This document shows, in pieces, positions 45,801-56,572 of a DNA stretch of 64,000 bases. The notes beneath the pieces were generated by a model. That model did not search any database, was not told the DNA's origin, and was given only the letters and a program-made list of their open reading frames with translations. The stretch is taken from contig FJUW01000019.1 in the NCBI GenBank assembly GCA_900074885.1, forward strand, positions 558,001 to 622,000, read 5' to 3'. The translations under genes were made by a program, and so were the position numbers. Origin of the DNA: Rhynchosporium graminicola. Its lineage: Eukaryota; Ascomycota; Leotiomycetes; Helotiales; Ploettnerulaceae. How positions within the stretch are numbered: position 1 is the first letter of the stretch; each line of letters begins with the position of its first letter.

Positions 45801-47856
45801 ACAACTTCCGCACCACGAGGACTGCAGGCAATTCACCTCATGTGCCAGCATGAACCACGGTACAATCAAATTGTGTCTTGTTAAATCCACACCCTTCGCG
45901 ATACTCTCACCCCCAGAGGATGTTTAGTCCGAATTCAGACAAACAGACTGTTAGCCTCACTTCTCTCAGACCATGAGATTCAACACCACACAACAGTCGG
46001 AAGCGCTCGCCGATTTCCCTGCGTGAGATCGATTTCATGACATATTCAGAACTGTCAAAAGTCAACCGATAAGCTTATGCATGGAACCATAATTGAGAGA
46101 GATATTGGATATATATGTCCGGTCGCTGCTGAAGATTCTCCCTCATGCTCAGCGCGTTACCTGGGAACACTCCAATTTACCATCAATACCTATCAGTCTC
46201 AGTCAATCTCAGTCAATCTCAGTCAATCTCACGCGCCCCATACTTTCTCTATCTCAATTACTCTCAAGCAAGGCAGGTCTACTGCACACCCAGTCGGCGA
46301 GGACGAGGTCTCAGCTCTGAGACACCGAAGAGAGAAATTTTAAATAAATCTACGCAGAACTTGCTAGGGCATGGTCAGTGCCAAAATGCCAGCCCTCCCT
46401 CTTACGGAGCCCATGTTGAAGCTCATCTCATTTCATCTCATTTCATCGAGACTAATCCCTGCTTATACCGGGTCCATGATCTCCCTCAGATGTTTCAGCA
46501 TCAACAAAGCGGCTTAGCCTCATGAATTGGCACCGGCACTTTCACCATTTGTTTCCTTCGTCTTTGATGATCCCCCACATGCAGCCTCAAAGTCTCATTT
46601 CCTGCCCTCCCTGGTCCCCGACCATCTTGCCACAGCCGTTAAAGATCGACACTCAGACCTACCACTTGAAGACTTGCTTCAGAGCCTAAAAAGAACTCTA
46701 TACAAGGAAGCTATATATCTGTATCTGCCCGAGCATCTCACCGAGGAATGTCTCAAGTCACGAGATGCCGTGAATCACAATAGCGCTCCGGCATTTCTCC
46801 TAGTAAAGACAGCTATTATGCTCGATATCTGGTAATGGGCCTGCGGAGGCGGCCGTGGAGGAAGGTAAAGAAAGACGTACGCGCCCAACGGAGAATTCCA
46901 CCATTTTGTTACTCGTCCGCACGAACGCCTCAACCGGTCAAATATTCCAGAGACATCACCTATCCCACCGAGATCCCGGGAACGCCAGAGAGGGAGAGAC
47001 AGTCTGATCTCCGGATTAACTGAAGAAGAGAATCCGAACATCCTCGCGACAGGTATACAGGTAGTGAGTGTCAGTGCTCTTCCACGATATCTTCGACGAG
47101 ACCTCCGGTTGGCCGTGGGGTAATCCATCAGACTCTGATGTCCTGATATATCTCCAGGCTGAACATCCCATCCCATGCATGACGTTCAAAGGCCCGACTG
47201 TAATCATAAGAAAGCTCTACATTGATCCCAATACCTGTTACCAGCATCACTTGATTGCCACAGGAGCTCCGCCCCTCCTCCCCCCTGAATTGAACTTGGG
47301 GATTCCACACGAAAGCCAATGTTTCAAGGGAAGCACAACAGGTGTTTTACCAGCTCATCCAGGTCTGCTTCTAAGGATAGCTTCACAGAGTCCGCTCCAG
47401 TTTCTAGGTTCAGTAATCACAGATGGTGGTAAACTCGGGTATTTTGAATTACTCTTTTTGCTATGCTCAGATTGCGGCGCAAAAACTTGTACATTATATC
47501 CCCTTTTTGGTGGACTACATGGATACAGGCTTTGGAGGGACTGCAGTGAAAGATATCTTACAAAGAGAAGATCGAGTGATGAAAAGACATCGGGGTAGTA
47601 GCTCTAAACATTAGGCTCTTTCTTGTGTATTTGAACAAGGAAATGTGGGTACGGAAGCTGTAGATTCGAAATCGTATGTGTGTGTGTGTGGCTGTGTCGT
47701 AAGAAGGCCGTAATATGTGCCCAAGGGGCAAAGAGCGCCCTGTATGTAAACGCCGCCGGTGTTGCCTAGAGACATCAACAGAAGAAGGGAGAAGGTCTGC
47801 CAGTAGACTCTATCCAGAACGCCTTTAAACCAAGCCAAACGCCTTCGGATCCCTTA
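42863..47856. other. 5-kb gene-poor region between the MITE and RAX2
   Basis: Nothing here is firmly coding. A short minus-strand stretch at about 43918-44000 reads like a methyltransferase motif I but is closed by stops. ORFs at 46527-46835 and 47068-47598 might be exons of one unrecognised gene. An 11-10-bp tandem TCAGTCAATC motif occurs at 46195-46230. The last ~250 bp presumably hold the 3' untranslated region of RAX2. Confidence 0.4.
46527..47614 (+). CDS. Possible unrecognised gene or gene remnant
   Basis: Two plus-strand ORFs, 46527-46835 (102 codons) and 47068-47598 (176 codons), look less biased than their surroundings. The second contains EHPIPC and GVLPAHPGLLLRIASQSP. A frame change near 47410-47450 could be an intron (a GTAATC donor at a codon boundary, then an acceptor CTCAG before IAAQKLVHYIPF), giving an end at 47614. 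I recognise no domain and could not link the two ORFs. It may be a decayed gene or chance. Confidence 0.2.
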
Positions 47857-50800
47857 CTATATCCTCGTACTCTGCTTCTCTACGCCGCTTCGTCCTTGGC
47901 CCAACGAGCCAAAAAGTTGCTCGGGAGGAACTCTTGAAAAGCCTTGACTTCTGTCGAAGGATGCTGTCGGTGCAGGAACATACCCCTCGCGCTTTCGTCT
48001 GATGCGTTCTGCGATTACCCCAGCGATGACAAGGAAAAATATCAGACCAAGGGCAATAGCCAGTGCGATGAGAACCACGAAACCCTTTGCAAGTTTGCCG
48101 CCTGTTCATTGTTAGCAAGGATAGTAAGCTCTGAAATAGATTAAACTTACCTGGAGCCTTGAAGAAGTTTTTCCGTTGAGAAAATATCTGGGAGAGGCTG
48201 CCTCCACCATTGTTCGTTGCACTCGACGTGAGAGCAAAAGGCTGAAAGCTCGTACCATTAAATAGCACAGCAGATGCGTTGCCAAAGCCAGGAAGGTTGA
48301 GCGACCCAGTAAGCATGAGTACTTGGCGACTCGAGACTAGGCCCGAGTTGTCGTGGGGTTTCTCGAGAGGCAAGACTTGGAGCCCATAAATCTTGGTTCC
48401 GCTGCCAAAGGCATCGACGACTGAGTTCCAATTCGTGCCATCGAACTTCATCAGGAAAGTTGAGCCATTCGTCGCAGTACCTGAAACCCAGAGCTGAGAA
48501 GCATCACTGTTAGCTGCAGTGAGCGCAGTGACTGGCCCAGGAATCGAGCTTGCACCAGCGGCGGCTGACCACGATTGGGCCTTGGAGTCGTAGGTTGCGA
48601 GCGATATATTTCTCCCATCCACAGTTAGAGCGCCACCAACTATAAGCGAGGTCGGTGTTTGCCAAGTCATGACGTTGGCAGTACCGGCAAGGTTCGATCC
48701 GGGACGATCCCATTGGGAGGCAGTGGATACGAAAACACATACGGCAGGACAATCGAGAGATCCGGCTGCAGAAAACCCGCCAGCTGCAAAGATATCGCCA
48801 GAGTTTGGTCTGATGGTGATGGCGTTGACATTCCCTCCAGAAAGAGATGGTGGCTGAGTATCGAAGGATGAAGTGGCGAGATTGAAAGAGACAAGCCCAG
48901 TTACCTCATTACCATTGACCGTCCCGGAAATCGAGCCTCCAGCGTAGAGAGTATCCTCCCGGATCGCCATGGCTAGGATTGTAGAGTCATTTGAAATCGA
49001 TGCACCGACACCAGTGACGGTGTTGGAGTTTTTATTATCGATAAAGACCAGATTGTTGACAAGAGAGCCATTTGAAGCTGTTGCGGTGAAATGCCCTCCG
49101 AGGATGGTCACGTTGCGTCCATCATTCTCATAGAACAGGCCTGTAACGACACCACTGACATTCTGACCGATGATGGCTCGCTTTGCAAGGCCAGATGAAG
49201 ACTGGGGCTGAGTTGCTCGAATCTTGACAGGGAAGTTACTGAGAGATCCTGCGAGAGCTACAGCTCCATTCGCGCTAAGCTGGGAGGAAGATAATGAGCC
49301 AGCGAAGAGAGATCCACCACCAGGAAGATCTATAGATGCCGTAAGCTGCCCGTTGACTGATGGCGTAGCGAGGTCTAGGTTTTGGAGCCAGTTTCCACGG
49401 GATGGTACCCATATCGCGAAACCTGTGACTGGCACAGACTGGTTGCTGCCGAATGCTAAGATCTGCTGGAAGTCACCTGTGATGGTAATGACAGTCTCTG
49501 GCGTGTTACTCGTAACGTTCATCACTAAGGGGACGACGGTGGAAACCTGTCCACTGACTCCAGCACCAAGAGCCACCCAAGAGTTCTTGGATGTATCGTA
49601 CGCAGCAATGTTATTCAAACCTGTAGTTCCACCCGACTTAGTATTTGTGAACATGCCGCCAACGAATAGGACGGATCCGCTCATGAACATCGACATGACC
49701 TCTCCGTTGACACCGCCGTTGGCTAGTGGAGTTGCTCCGGAATTGGTGACGGAGAAGATATTGGAAAGGTCGTTTGTTGTAAAGTTGCCTCCGACAAATG
49801 TCGTGCTTCCAGAAGTTTGAAGTGAGTTGATGCCAGCTCCGGTCGGAAGATTCATGCCTGCAACATCGAATGTAGAGTTTGCGAATTTGGTCGTATCGAT
49901 GACTGCTTGTGTTGGGTCGTATTCGAACAGGCTGTTGATACCTCCACTTGAAGAAATCAAAGTGAAGCCAACCCGTTGTGCAACGATTGTCAAGTTGTTG
50001 ATTCCTTGTCCAGGAACAGCCGAGAGGCTCACAGAGGGACGAAAAGAGCTACTGCTAGCATCAATGGCCCCGAAGTAGATCTGATCATACTTGTCAAAGT
50101 TGTTGGTTTGGAAGATCTCAGTCGTGAACGAGGCACCGCTTGACATGACACCAGTGACGTTAACTCGGCCTCGACTGGCACACGAGTTGTCCTGAATACA
50201 TCCTGGGGTGTATATATTTACGGAATAATTTCCAGATTGTTGAATATCGGGTCGAAATACGACACTCGCTGAATTTGAGTCGGTAACAGATGCAGCCAAG
50301 TATTCAGAGGCACTCTGTTGAGAAGACGTGACAACCCATGCACCCGTCTGAGTGGCGCTCGAGGCGCTTGGGATGTTAGCACATGTAGGCTCGTTGAAGT
50401 CGTTGATCGCATATGCAAATATGTCATCTTGAAATAGCTGGATTCCATTCAATCCACCTCCGCTGCCGTAGAATGCCGATACATCAATTTGAAAGCTATT
50501 CATGCCAATAACGTTGACAAAATGGAAATCCTGGAATTGAACACTCCTGTTGCTGCTCAATGGACACTCCGAAGAACATGAGGCGTTTTGTCCAGTGGCT
50601 GGGTCAATGTAGGTGAAGTTCATAATTCCATTGATCGGAAATGCGGTGTATCGCCAGGTCTTGGTTCCTCGACCATCCAGATGGGTATTGTACAATCTCA
50701 GCTTTGTTGGCTGGAAACCGAAGCCGAAGTTGGCTCTCCAGAATCCAGGACTATTGTCAGCAAGTAGCCAGGTATTTCCAGGTCCATCGACTCCACCAGT

Positions 50801-51592
50801 CTTACAAACGATATTGGCGGGATCACTAAGTCCTGCAGCCGAGGCGGAAGAGCCGCTGGTGAGGGTTGCACCTGCGATATTGATGATCTGTTGATCCGGA
50901 AGCCTCGGACCTGTTGAGTTTGCGTTTCCGAGAGCTGTAAACGAACCTCCAAAAACGATGTTGCCATTGGAAGCCTTAGTTATAGAAGTAACAGGTCCAT
51001 TAAAGCCAGCGAAAGGGAGATTCGTCCATCCAGCTGTGCCTACCCATGCAATTGCGTTGGTCGAGTTCGCGCCTTTGAAACTTCCCCCCACATACACCGT
51101 ATTCCTTTCTCGATCGCAAAGTAAGGCAGACACCTGCCCGGAAAGTCCAGTCAGGGGAGTGATAGTAGAGGTGTTCGGGTTGAACAACGCTGCACCTTGC
51201 GACTCCATTCCACCCAAGCTAGTGAAATTTCCTCCCACAATTACTCCTGCCATTTCTCCGTTCTGCATTGTGAATACGCACATGGCCTGTATTCCTGCAT
51301 CGGCCGCTGCGAGATTTGCGAAGCCACCATTTGGGAAACGGGATAGCACAGATTGGCTCCCGTTTGCGTTGAAACCATTCTCATTCTGTCCTTCAAATTG
51401 ATACAGAGAGATACCATCAAAATCACCTACCAAGCCCACTCGCCCCAGTGCTGGCAAGTCGAGATTCGCCGCAGGTACGGGTTTGAAGGTGATCGCTTGT
51501 GAAACCTGAGCAAGGGATATTAAATAAAGCGCGCAATGTACCGAAGATGCTCGATCAGAAGCCGATTGCCTCAGCCATGATGGAAGCCTCAT
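47857..51592 (-). CDS. RAX2: Polarity/bud-site landmark membrane protein Rax2
   Basis: Rax2 is a large cell-surface glycoprotein that with Rax1 marks sites of polarised growth in yeasts and filamentous fungi. Two exons (48151-51592 and 47857-48101, 49-bp intron) give 1228 residues. An N-terminal signal sequence (MRLPSWLRQ..., cleavage probably near residue 33 after SQA) is followed by ITFKPVPAANLDLPALGRVG. A long outer region follows with many kelch-like GGxFT/GGNFT repeats and numerous Asn-X-Ser/Thr sites. One transmembrane helix (GFVVLIALAIALGLIFFLVI, about 1155-1176) precedes a basic stop-transfer RIRRKR and a ~45-residue tail. Without removing the intron, the membrane helix would be lost through a frame shift. 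Length is normal for filamentous fungi. Confidence 0.95.
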
Positions 51593-53650
51593 CGCTGGGT
51601 AGCAGCGCAGGCGCGGTGTTGTGTTGTAATCGTTGTTGCCCGCGATGAATAGAGCTTAAAGATCGGTGGCTGGTAATGGTCCTTTTCTCCGCAAGATTTG
51701 CATCGAGTCGCGATCCTATTCCATCGCGACGAATTACTGGTTGAGGAAAGCGAGTGTCAATTAATTCGGGATATCCTCGAGAATTCGCGTCGTCCTTGCG
51801 TAGCCCTCCCCGTTAATGAGCGTCGTGTGGTGGTTTGATTTGGAATTTCTGAAGGGGAGAGAAAGGGGGAGAGTGAGTAGAGATGCCGCGCTCGAGGAGA
51901 AACCTAGTAGGCCCACAATTTGATCCTTATTCACCCAATAGAAGCCACAGAACTTCGAAGCGAGGAGTAGTGCACTGTTTTGATCTCGATTGACCTCGAG
52001 ACAGGTTGAAACGGTGAATAGTAGGTGAATGGTGAAAAGTAGATAGTCGATGGTGATTTTACTCCCAAGAAACAAAGAATGGCACTCTCTTCGTAATGAA
52101 TCAGTTCTTCTCGAAGGTGAGTCGATGTCCGTGGCGTTGTTCCTCAAACAATTAGTGTTCCTGTTCCTGTCGCCATCGTACAACTTCGCGTGGAACCTTG
52201 GAATGATAGACAAGGGCGAGGATGAGGATGGAATTGGGATGGGATGGGATGAGATGAGATGCGTGTGAGACTAATATTGAATCAGATGTTGTGCGATCGA
52301 TTGCTGACTAGAGTAGCTGTGTGTCCATCGGTGGATTGGCCAAGAGAGTGAGGTCGTCAACAAGCTTCATTCTTCTGGTCAGTCAAAGCAACCAAGGCCC
52401 ATGTTGGCCGGACCTTGCTTGGCCTACCTACGAATTACAGTATACCGATGTAGGTACCTAGTATATGTTGAGGGATTGCTCAATATCATCCACCGGCTAC
52501 CGAGTAAACACGAGAGGGTCCTGTGGTTCTGAAAGAATGCGCCGCCACCAATTCCGTACCGCAACGTGCCACGTTCTGAGATTGGATGTTGAGTGATTGA
52601 TTTACAGTATCGGACGAGATGGGCGAGATGACATGACATGACATGACAGTCCCAAAGCTCGAGGCTCCAAATTCCAGGCACGCACGCCTGTCTGCTCAGA
52701 TGTCACAGCGCAGACAGAGTTCGGATGCGATGCTATGCTATTGTATGCTATGCTATGCTGCTGGCTTCACGCTCAGATACGCCCGCCCGCTCCTTCCTGC
52801 ATTACCGGTGATCACGAATCGTTTCACTTGCCCGCCTCCCGGTCCGCATGCATCACTGCTTCATCGCAGACTCTCTCACCGAACGGATCTCACCACATTG
52901 AAAATCTCATGCTCTCGAGAGGACTTGCACTTCTACAGGTGCAGTATGAATAAATAAATGGGATATCGCACTTCGAATTCGCCATCTCATCTCATCTCCC
53001 CCTCACACTTTCCTGATTATCTGGTAGTCGAGCACAATTGGCCAATCACATTCCGCAGCGATCACCAGATCTCAAACCTCGGAGACAATCCAACGGGTTT
53101 CTGACAAAAGCCAGGTTCCGGATCGCATGAGACCTCTGCTTGTCACGTGGAAGAGCCTGTCTGCAAGGGACGAGAGAGTTCTGCACCAGCCATGTGTCAA
53201 ATATGAAGGTCTAAGCCCTTTATTTATTCAAGTGTTTCTGGCGATGGACTTTGACATTCAAGGAAACACAGGGCTGAATGGAGAACGGCTCATCCGAAGC
53301 TCCAAGGAGATAACTCCCTTGGCCCTCTCGTCTGAACTGTACATGTGCGTATGGCCAGTTTTCTCCCTGTCCTGTGATCCATATCTTCAATGGCCGTAGC
53401 TGCTGAGTACTGGTTAACACATAGACCGTGCTTAGAATAAAACGTGTACGGAGAGCGAGCCGTTCTGATGTCGGGTTATGGCCCCGGATGGACGATGTGT
53501 AGTCGGCAACTCGTCGCTGCTAGATTGGTATCGAACAGACGGTAAAATTTCAGGAATTCGGGAGATGAAATGAGAGAAATGAACGTAGAAGAGCAGTTGC
53601 ATGCGGGCAACAGTCTCTCCACCCATAGGAAATTCCGAAAACATAGGGTA
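51593..53650. other. 2-kb intergenic region between RAX2 and LCL3
   Basis: It presumably carries the RAX2 promoter and the LCL3 3' untranslated region. Simple repeats include a GGGAT/GAGAT run at about 52235-52260 and an ACATG run at about 52627-52648. No convincing ORF. Confidence 0.45.
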
Positions 53651-54489
53651 TCATTTCAATTTCGTATCACTGAGAGCCGCTGTCCTGGTCTTGAAATCCC
53701 TCGGACTCTCATAATCCTTCGCCCTACCAGCCCACATACCCAACTTCTTCCTCTTCGCTTTCTCCTCTATCGCCCTATACTTCTCCTCAAAATCCCCAAA
53801 CTCGGCACCAGACTTAGCCTCATATACCGTAGCAAATCCAGCCTTCAGCATCTCCTTGCCTACATCTTTTCGAAAGAGCCACCGCCTCACCCAGACAGTG
53901 GCTACGACACGCTCGTACTGATCCCGCTTGTAGATGTATGCCCGTACGCGCCGATCCATGATGTAGTTCCTGAGCCATTCTAGAGCTTCTGCTGAGTAAG
54001 GTTGGGCAGGCTTGCCAAAGTGAGCACCCTCAGGCGCGTCGATTCCTGCTATGCGGACGTGTATCTACGACTTCCTTCAGCCCGTGTACCAGGATATCTT
54101 CAAGTACATACGGTGTTATTCTTCAGCTCCATCTTGTTTTCCGGAATCTTGCGACCTGGCGCCCATTCCCAACCCGCCATTCTCCCACCCGGTGTATGAA
54201 AGAGATGAAAGTTATCCGCATCACCCACCCTCGTAACCTTTCCAAACAAACTCCTCTTCCTGAAGAACCGCGGGCGTATATATGTAGCTTCCGGAATTCG
54301 ACTTAGGTACGAGCGGTATATTCTGACAGAAACGAGGATCGTTGTTGTGAGGAGGATAGTGGGTATTACGGTCCTGGGATCGGTGTAGTGGGACCAGTCG
54401 GTGGAATTGAGGTTATCTTTCCAGGAAACCGAGCGCTTCTTGCCATCGATGGATTTGTCAGAACTTGAAGACCCTAGGGGCCATGGCAT
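53651..54489 (-). CDS. LCL3: Putative membrane-anchored staphylococcal-nuclease-like endonuclease Lcl3
   Basis: LCL3 encodes a fungal mitochondrial/membrane protein with a TNase (SNase-like) domain. Two exons (54112-54489 and 53651-54064, 47-bp intron) give 263 residues, the usual size. One transmembrane helix lies at about residues 41-57 ([17 protein letters not shown]). The nuclease fold runs from [16 protein letters not shown] through [28 protein letters not shown] and [11 protein letters not shown]. Arg in [10 protein letters not shown], Glu in AEALEWL and Arg in YERVVA occupy the places of the SNase catalytic Arg-Glu-Arg set, so activity is plausible. The intron falls between the membrane-proximal strand and the DAPE motif. 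Confidence 0.93.
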
Positions 54490-55014
54490 TGTGTTGGGGT
54501 GTTGAGAGGGCTGTGGAGGATCTTTTGGTTCCCAGTCGTGACATATCAGCTCTGAGGATCACAAGGTTCAGGTTGCCGAGGCACCCCCTTGCTACAGAGC
54601 AACTGGAAATGAGTTTGCTGCGTTGTGTCAACCATAAGCTCGTTCACTTTCACTCCTTAGACACATGTAGGCTAGAAGACTGAATCAACCTGCAGTACTG
54701 TACGAACCAAGAAATGAAAGTCTACCTCCTAAAATAAATCAACTACTTCATGTTCACGAGGTCTGAACAAAATTAAATTAAACGAGAAGTGGACGCTGAT
54801 AAACAAACACCCAAGTCGGATTTCCGGGAGGTTACAACTAAGTCAGCTATTGCGCACCTTTTTTTCACAGGATAAGGCGTCAGATGATTATTTTCTTGAT
54901 AGGAGATCGTGTCAGCTGCCATTTAGAACATTCAGTTTCATAGATGCCCAGGGACAGTCGAACCTTCCGCTGTTGGTATTCATGTATATACAGCTGCACA
55001 AGTACACAGTCTCT
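54490..55014. other. Intergenic region between LCL3 and OGG1
   Basis: 525 bp between two minus-strand genes. It holds the LCL3 promoter and the OGG1 3' end. No further feature seen. Confidence 0.45.
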
Positions 55015-56340
55015 TCAGAGCTTGCGACGCTTCGCCCTCTTAGATCTGGACGTCTCAATCTTGATATCATCCATTTTATGCAAAGCCTCCGACTTGATCT
55101 CGTCCAAAACAAGCTCCCGCTTAACCACAACCTTCGATTCTACCACACTTCCATCCTCAATCTTGATCTTCACTTCGTTCGCATCAACCTCAACATTGGT
55201 AGACAGCCGTTCTGAAAAAGCCTTCAGATCTGCGGCAAACAGAACTGAATGAGCCCATCCTGCCTCCTTGCCCCAAAGCTGCCTAAAATGGTCTCCAACG
55301 GCATCGTACGTGGCTTTGGTAAGACTCTTATGCTTGCCTTTCCCAAACTTATAATCCCGCTGGGCTATTTGCCAAACATGCGTATCGACTGGTACCGCTT
55401 CACCCCATCCGAGTCCCATCAAGCAGACACAATCGGCCACCTTCGGACCAACACCCAGGAGCTGAAGTAGTTCCTTGTGAGCTTTCCTGTAGCCCTCACG
55501 GCCTCCTTCTGGCAGTGGCTTCTGATCCGGGCTATCATCGTAGGGTTCTACATTGCACAAACTTTCTAGCCATCCTTCTGGTTTCTCTTTGGCTACTATC
55601 ATAGCTGTTCTTGCGATATAGCCAGCTCGATACCCGAAGCCAAGTTCTCTTAAGCGCGATTCAACTCCAGGGACAGCTAGAGCTGCTGGGGAGGGAAAGT
55701 CATGAATGGGCTGGTCATCGATGTGAGCTATTAACGGACCATAATGTAAACATAAATTGTTGACCTGACACATGTAAGAGTATTTTTTCAGCTTCAGAAA
55801 TCTCAGTACTTACCATCTGTGATATCCTTATGATATTGTTGTTACTGCTGCATATGAAACCAACAAGTGCCTCCCAAGCATCTTGCTTCAAAATGCGAAC
55901 CCCAGTGAACTTAGGGGCTCGTTTCTTGAAATTCGAATCTACCGATGACCATTGCTCATACAAAGCTGTCAAATCAGGAGATAAATTCAAGTAATGCTTA
56001 AGCAAATTCTCAGTCTGCTCATCTTCGACAGGTAATGACAGGCCCGGAGAGGCTGTCGCTGAAAGTGCTGGGGTCAAATTATGAGAGAGACTTGGCCATG
56101 TAGTCCTGTACTGCAAATGTGTAGAGTCTTGCTTAAGTGACAAAATTCGTCCAGAGAGAGCACATATCCTGCCTGTAATTAGCCCCTGAAGTAAAACCTT
56201 CGATGCTGCGCGACCTACCATTCATCGCCTCTTAGTTTTTTCCATCTGAAAGACTGTCCACAACGTAAAGTTGTTTCAATGCACAATTCAGCTAAGCTCA
56301 CTGGCAGCTTCCGCCATTCAGATACACGCATGCTTGCCAT
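55015..56340 (-). CDS. OGG1: 8-oxoguanine DNA glycosylase/AP lyase
   Basis: OGG1 removes 8-oxoguanine from DNA (base excision repair). Three exons fit: 56219-56340, 55814-56168 and 55015-55764, giving 408 residues. The N-terminal part has EWRKLPVSLAELC and TTLRCGQSFRW, typical of OGG1. The helix-hairpin-helix/GPD region contains GVGPKVADC with the catalytic Lys267 and PVDTHVW with Asp286. Their 19-residue spacing matches the human Lys249/Asp268. Cys/Asn-rich SSNNNIIRI is the DNA-contact loop. The C-terminal ~60 residues are a charged extension ending KRAKRRKL, a likely nuclear import signal. In intron 1 the first AG (TTACAG) breaks the frame; the second AG four bases on keeps it. I chose MASMRVSEW at 56340; in-frame Met codons at 56376 and 56331 are alternatives. 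Confidence 0.94.
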
Positions 56341-56572
56341 GTTTGCGGATATAAGTATGTAAGGAGGCAATTCCATGGTGAAGTATTCAAGTCTCGCGCC
56401 AGCCTACAGGGATTCCCAGCAATGAACTAGCGCGACAAAACACTCGGCTCGTATGTCGCAACTCGACCAAAAATTAATGCTCAACACAAAGTCCCGTACA
56501 GGTCAGGACTCACATTGACCGATTTATTTTCATATCAACACCATTGGTTGATATTGATATCGAGTCGCTATT
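56341..56572. promoter_or_regulatory. Shared promoter region of OGG1 and U2AF65
   Basis: 232 bp between divergent start codons. It contains AT-rich stretches and a TTGATATTGATAT direct repeat near 56548, but no named motif. Confidence 0.45.

Noticed and set aside
49224..49820. Plus-strand ORF of 198 codons
   Set aside because: Antisense shadow of RAX2 repeats.
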